From CAMLDH01 sp966250375 (GTDB lineage: Bacteria; Pseudomonadota; Gammaproteobacteria; Burkholderiales; Burkholderiaceae_D): a DNA stretch of 5,133 nt. Within the stretch, counting starts at the first letter, position 1. Each line of letters begins with the position of its first letter. Below, piece by piece: positions 4,208 to 5,133 of the stretch. The notes below the pieces were generated by a model. It was not told the origin of the DNA, did no database searches, and saw only the letters and a program-made list of their open reading frames with translations. The DNA is taken from NCBI GenBank assembly GCA_966250375.1, contig CBINHE010000170.1, forward strand, positions 1 through 5,133. Direction: 5' to 3'. The position numbers and the translations under genes are program-made.

Positions 4208-4811
4208 AAGCACAAGAGAAATTCTCACTAAGCTTACACGCATCGACAAAGCGGAGGTATCCAGATTATGCAGGCATGACGAGACAAAGGGGGAAACGGC
4301 AAGAAGGCTTATTATCGACTCATTGGAGTTGATCGAGACAAAGGCCAAGACGTTATCCGACACCATCCACGGCATACCTCAATTGCTAGCGAGAGGTAAT
4401 TTCACGACAGAAGATCGTGATCTATACGAGATAGATCACGAGCGGATAAACAGCCCCATCTTCGACGTACCTCAATTGCCAGAGAGCAGTAGTTTCACGG
4501 CAGAAGAAAGTAATCTATACGAGATAAATCCCGAGATGTTACGCGCCCTCATCTTCGACAGACCTCAAAGTAGTTCCACGGCAGAAGATCCTCTATTGCC
4601 ATTACCGCGAGCTGCGAAATTATTGGTACAGGTACAGTCCCGCGTGAAGGAATTCCGGGAGGCTACGAAATTATTGGCACACGTAGAGCCCCGAGTGCAA
4701 GAGACCTCTGTGCAAGCTCCCCCTGTGCAAGAGCTTCGAGTGCGCAGTCAAAATAGGTTTCAAAAAATGTATTATTCCCTGCACGTGAAAGATCGGAAGT
4801 ATCCTGGATAA
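4173..4811 (+). CDS. Repeat-rich protein, C-terminal segment (probably frameshifted)
   Basis: The frame is open from 4173 to the TAA at 4809-4811 (212 codons). The first usable start is TTG 4323, without a ribosome site, and the coding character already begins upstream (LESTREILTKLTRIDKAEVS, then RLCRHDETKGETARRLIIDS). This supports the segment being the continuation of the previous one rather than a separate gene. From 4374 it contains a 31-residue repeat, two full units and a partial third (VPQLPESSSFTAEESNLYEI, then NPEMLRALIFD). It is followed by a 17-residue repeat (AKLLVQVQSRVKEFRE then TKLLAHVEPRVQETSV) and a Val/Pro/Gln-rich stretch. The end is FQKMYYSLHVKDRKYPG. There is no membrane segment and no known domain. 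The acidic, repeat-built design resembles some secreted effector or scaffold proteins, but nothing specific supports that. Confidence 0.5.
   Translation, partial: YRRRYSAPAVLESTREILTKLTRIDKAEVSRLCRHDETKGETARRLIIDSLELIETKAKTLSDTIHGIPQLLARGNFTTEDRDLYEIDHERINSPIFDVPQLPESSSFTAEESNLYEINPEMLRALIFDRPQSSSTAEDPLLPLPRAAKLLVQVQSRVKEFREATKLLAHVEPRVQETSVQAPPVQELRVRSQNRFQKMYYSLHVKDRKYPG
4374..4600 (+). repeat. 93-bp tandem repeat (31 codons), two full units plus partial
   Basis: The units lie at 4374-4466 and 4467-4559, with a shortened third from 4560. Shared landmarks are ACCTCAATTG at the start, TTTCACG and GCAGAAGA in the middle, CTATACGAGATA and CATCTTCGAC at the end. The protein pattern is xPQL...FTxE(D/E)...LYEI...xIFD. 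Confidence 0.85.
4611..4712 (+). repeat. 51-bp tandem duplication (17 codons)
   Basis: The units 4611-4661 and 4662-4712 start GCTGCGAAATTATTGG and GCTACGAAATTATTGG and share the CCCCG(C/A)GTG core (CCCGCGTG/CCCGAGTG). They encode AAKLLVQVQSRVKEFRE and ATKLLAHVEPRVQETSV. A further GTGCAAGCTCCCCCTGTGCAAGAG follows at about 4710, which looks like continued slippage of the GTGCAAGA piece. Confidence 0.75.
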
Positions 4812-4878
4812 ACCACTTAGAGCTTGACGAAAAACTTATACAGAAGTCAGAAATTAAGGCGACGATAGCGTGATGCGC

Positions 4879-5061
4879 GCTCCTTCCCCTTCAAGGGGGC
4901 GTAGCAGGGAATTCGGATCGTATGGTGTAGCAGGGAATTCGTGGAGCACTGCTCCACGCCTGCGCAACGGTGTCGCCTTGCAAGGCGACACTCCTTTGAT
5001 CCGCCTGCGGAGCGGATTGCGCTCGCAAGCGCAATCCTCTTGGTTGGGATGGGGATGGGTT
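4879..5061 (-). repeat. Multi-hairpin dispersed repeat, right copy (inverted)
   Basis: This is the reverse complement of 255-436, with about eight differences. The hairpins are kept: 4940-4958 (CGTGGAGCACTGCTCCACG), the perfect CTTGCAAG-centred palindrome around 4968-4990, GATCCGCC...GGAGCGGATT, and 5014-5037 (a loop change turns the palindrome into a 10-bp stem with 4-nt loop). A 15-bp direct repeat GTAGCAGGGAATTCG occurs at 4901-4915 and 4927-4941; in the left copy one of the two is altered. Weaker similarity to the left copy's outer part extends to about 5105. The final ~28 bases of the window hold nothing I recognise. Confidence 0.85.
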
Positions 5062-5133
5062 TTACACGGCGGATTTACCCCCATCCCCACCCTAGCCCAT
5101 AGGGTTATACACAAATATGAAACTCAATTTTAT

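Noticed and set aside
4199..4210. Programmed +1 frameshifting at ACT-TGA (release-factor-2 style)
   Set aside because: The P-site codon ACT would re-pair poorly on CTT and there is no upstream Shine-Dalgarno-like stimulator.
4374..4600. CRISPR array
   Set aside because: The repeats are contiguous 93-bp coding units without spacers and keep the reading frame.

Overview
The window looks like an accessory (genomic-island-like) stretch from a proteobacterium. The multi-hairpin repeats near both ends, and the spurious peptides they encode, resemble dispersed repeats I associate with Xanthomonadaceae/Rhodanobacteraceae-type gammaproteobacteria. This assignment is from memory, not from a search. 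No rRNA, tRNA, CRISPR array or complete transposase is visible.

Layout. (1) 1-440: non-coding repeat DNA, with an 18-bp G/C-rich inverted repeat (90-152) and a roughly 180-bp multi-hairpin element (255-436). (2) 439-724: debris. It holds the last ~48 codons of an IS4-like transposase on the minus strand, cut off exactly at a near-perfect palindrome (579-615), then a 40-codon plus-strand open stretch that may be the 3' end of a lost gene. (3) 725-1092: non-coding, with an 18-bp tandem duplication, a terminator-like hairpin and a good sigma70-type promoter (1012-1040). (4) 1093-3326: four closely spaced plus-strand genes. Three encode small exported proteins: a Gly/Ala/Ser-rich protein, a four-cysteine protein and a protein with a proline-rich tail. 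The fourth is a compact YkuD-type L,D-transpeptidase with catalytic His61 and Cys91. They probably form one operon acting in the periplasm or at the cell surface. (5) 3327-3434: a short hairpin and no gene. (6) 3435-4811: a more A/T-rich region with three overlapping or adjacent frames that read best as one coiled-coil, repeat-rich protein of about 455 residues. It appears broken by two compensating 1-nt frameshifts, at a GGG and a CCC run. It carries successive in-frame tandem duplications of 20, 23, 31 and 17 codons. (7) 4879-5061: a second copy of the multi-hairpin element in inverted orientation, so everything between the two copies lies between long inverted repeats.

How the parts may work together. 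The operon combines a peptidoglycan cross-linking-type enzyme with three uncharacterised secreted proteins, and could be a small envelope or surface-structure module. The repeat-rich gene has no recognisable function and looks either decayed or subject to frameshifting. The inverted repeats could mediate inversion of the whole segment.
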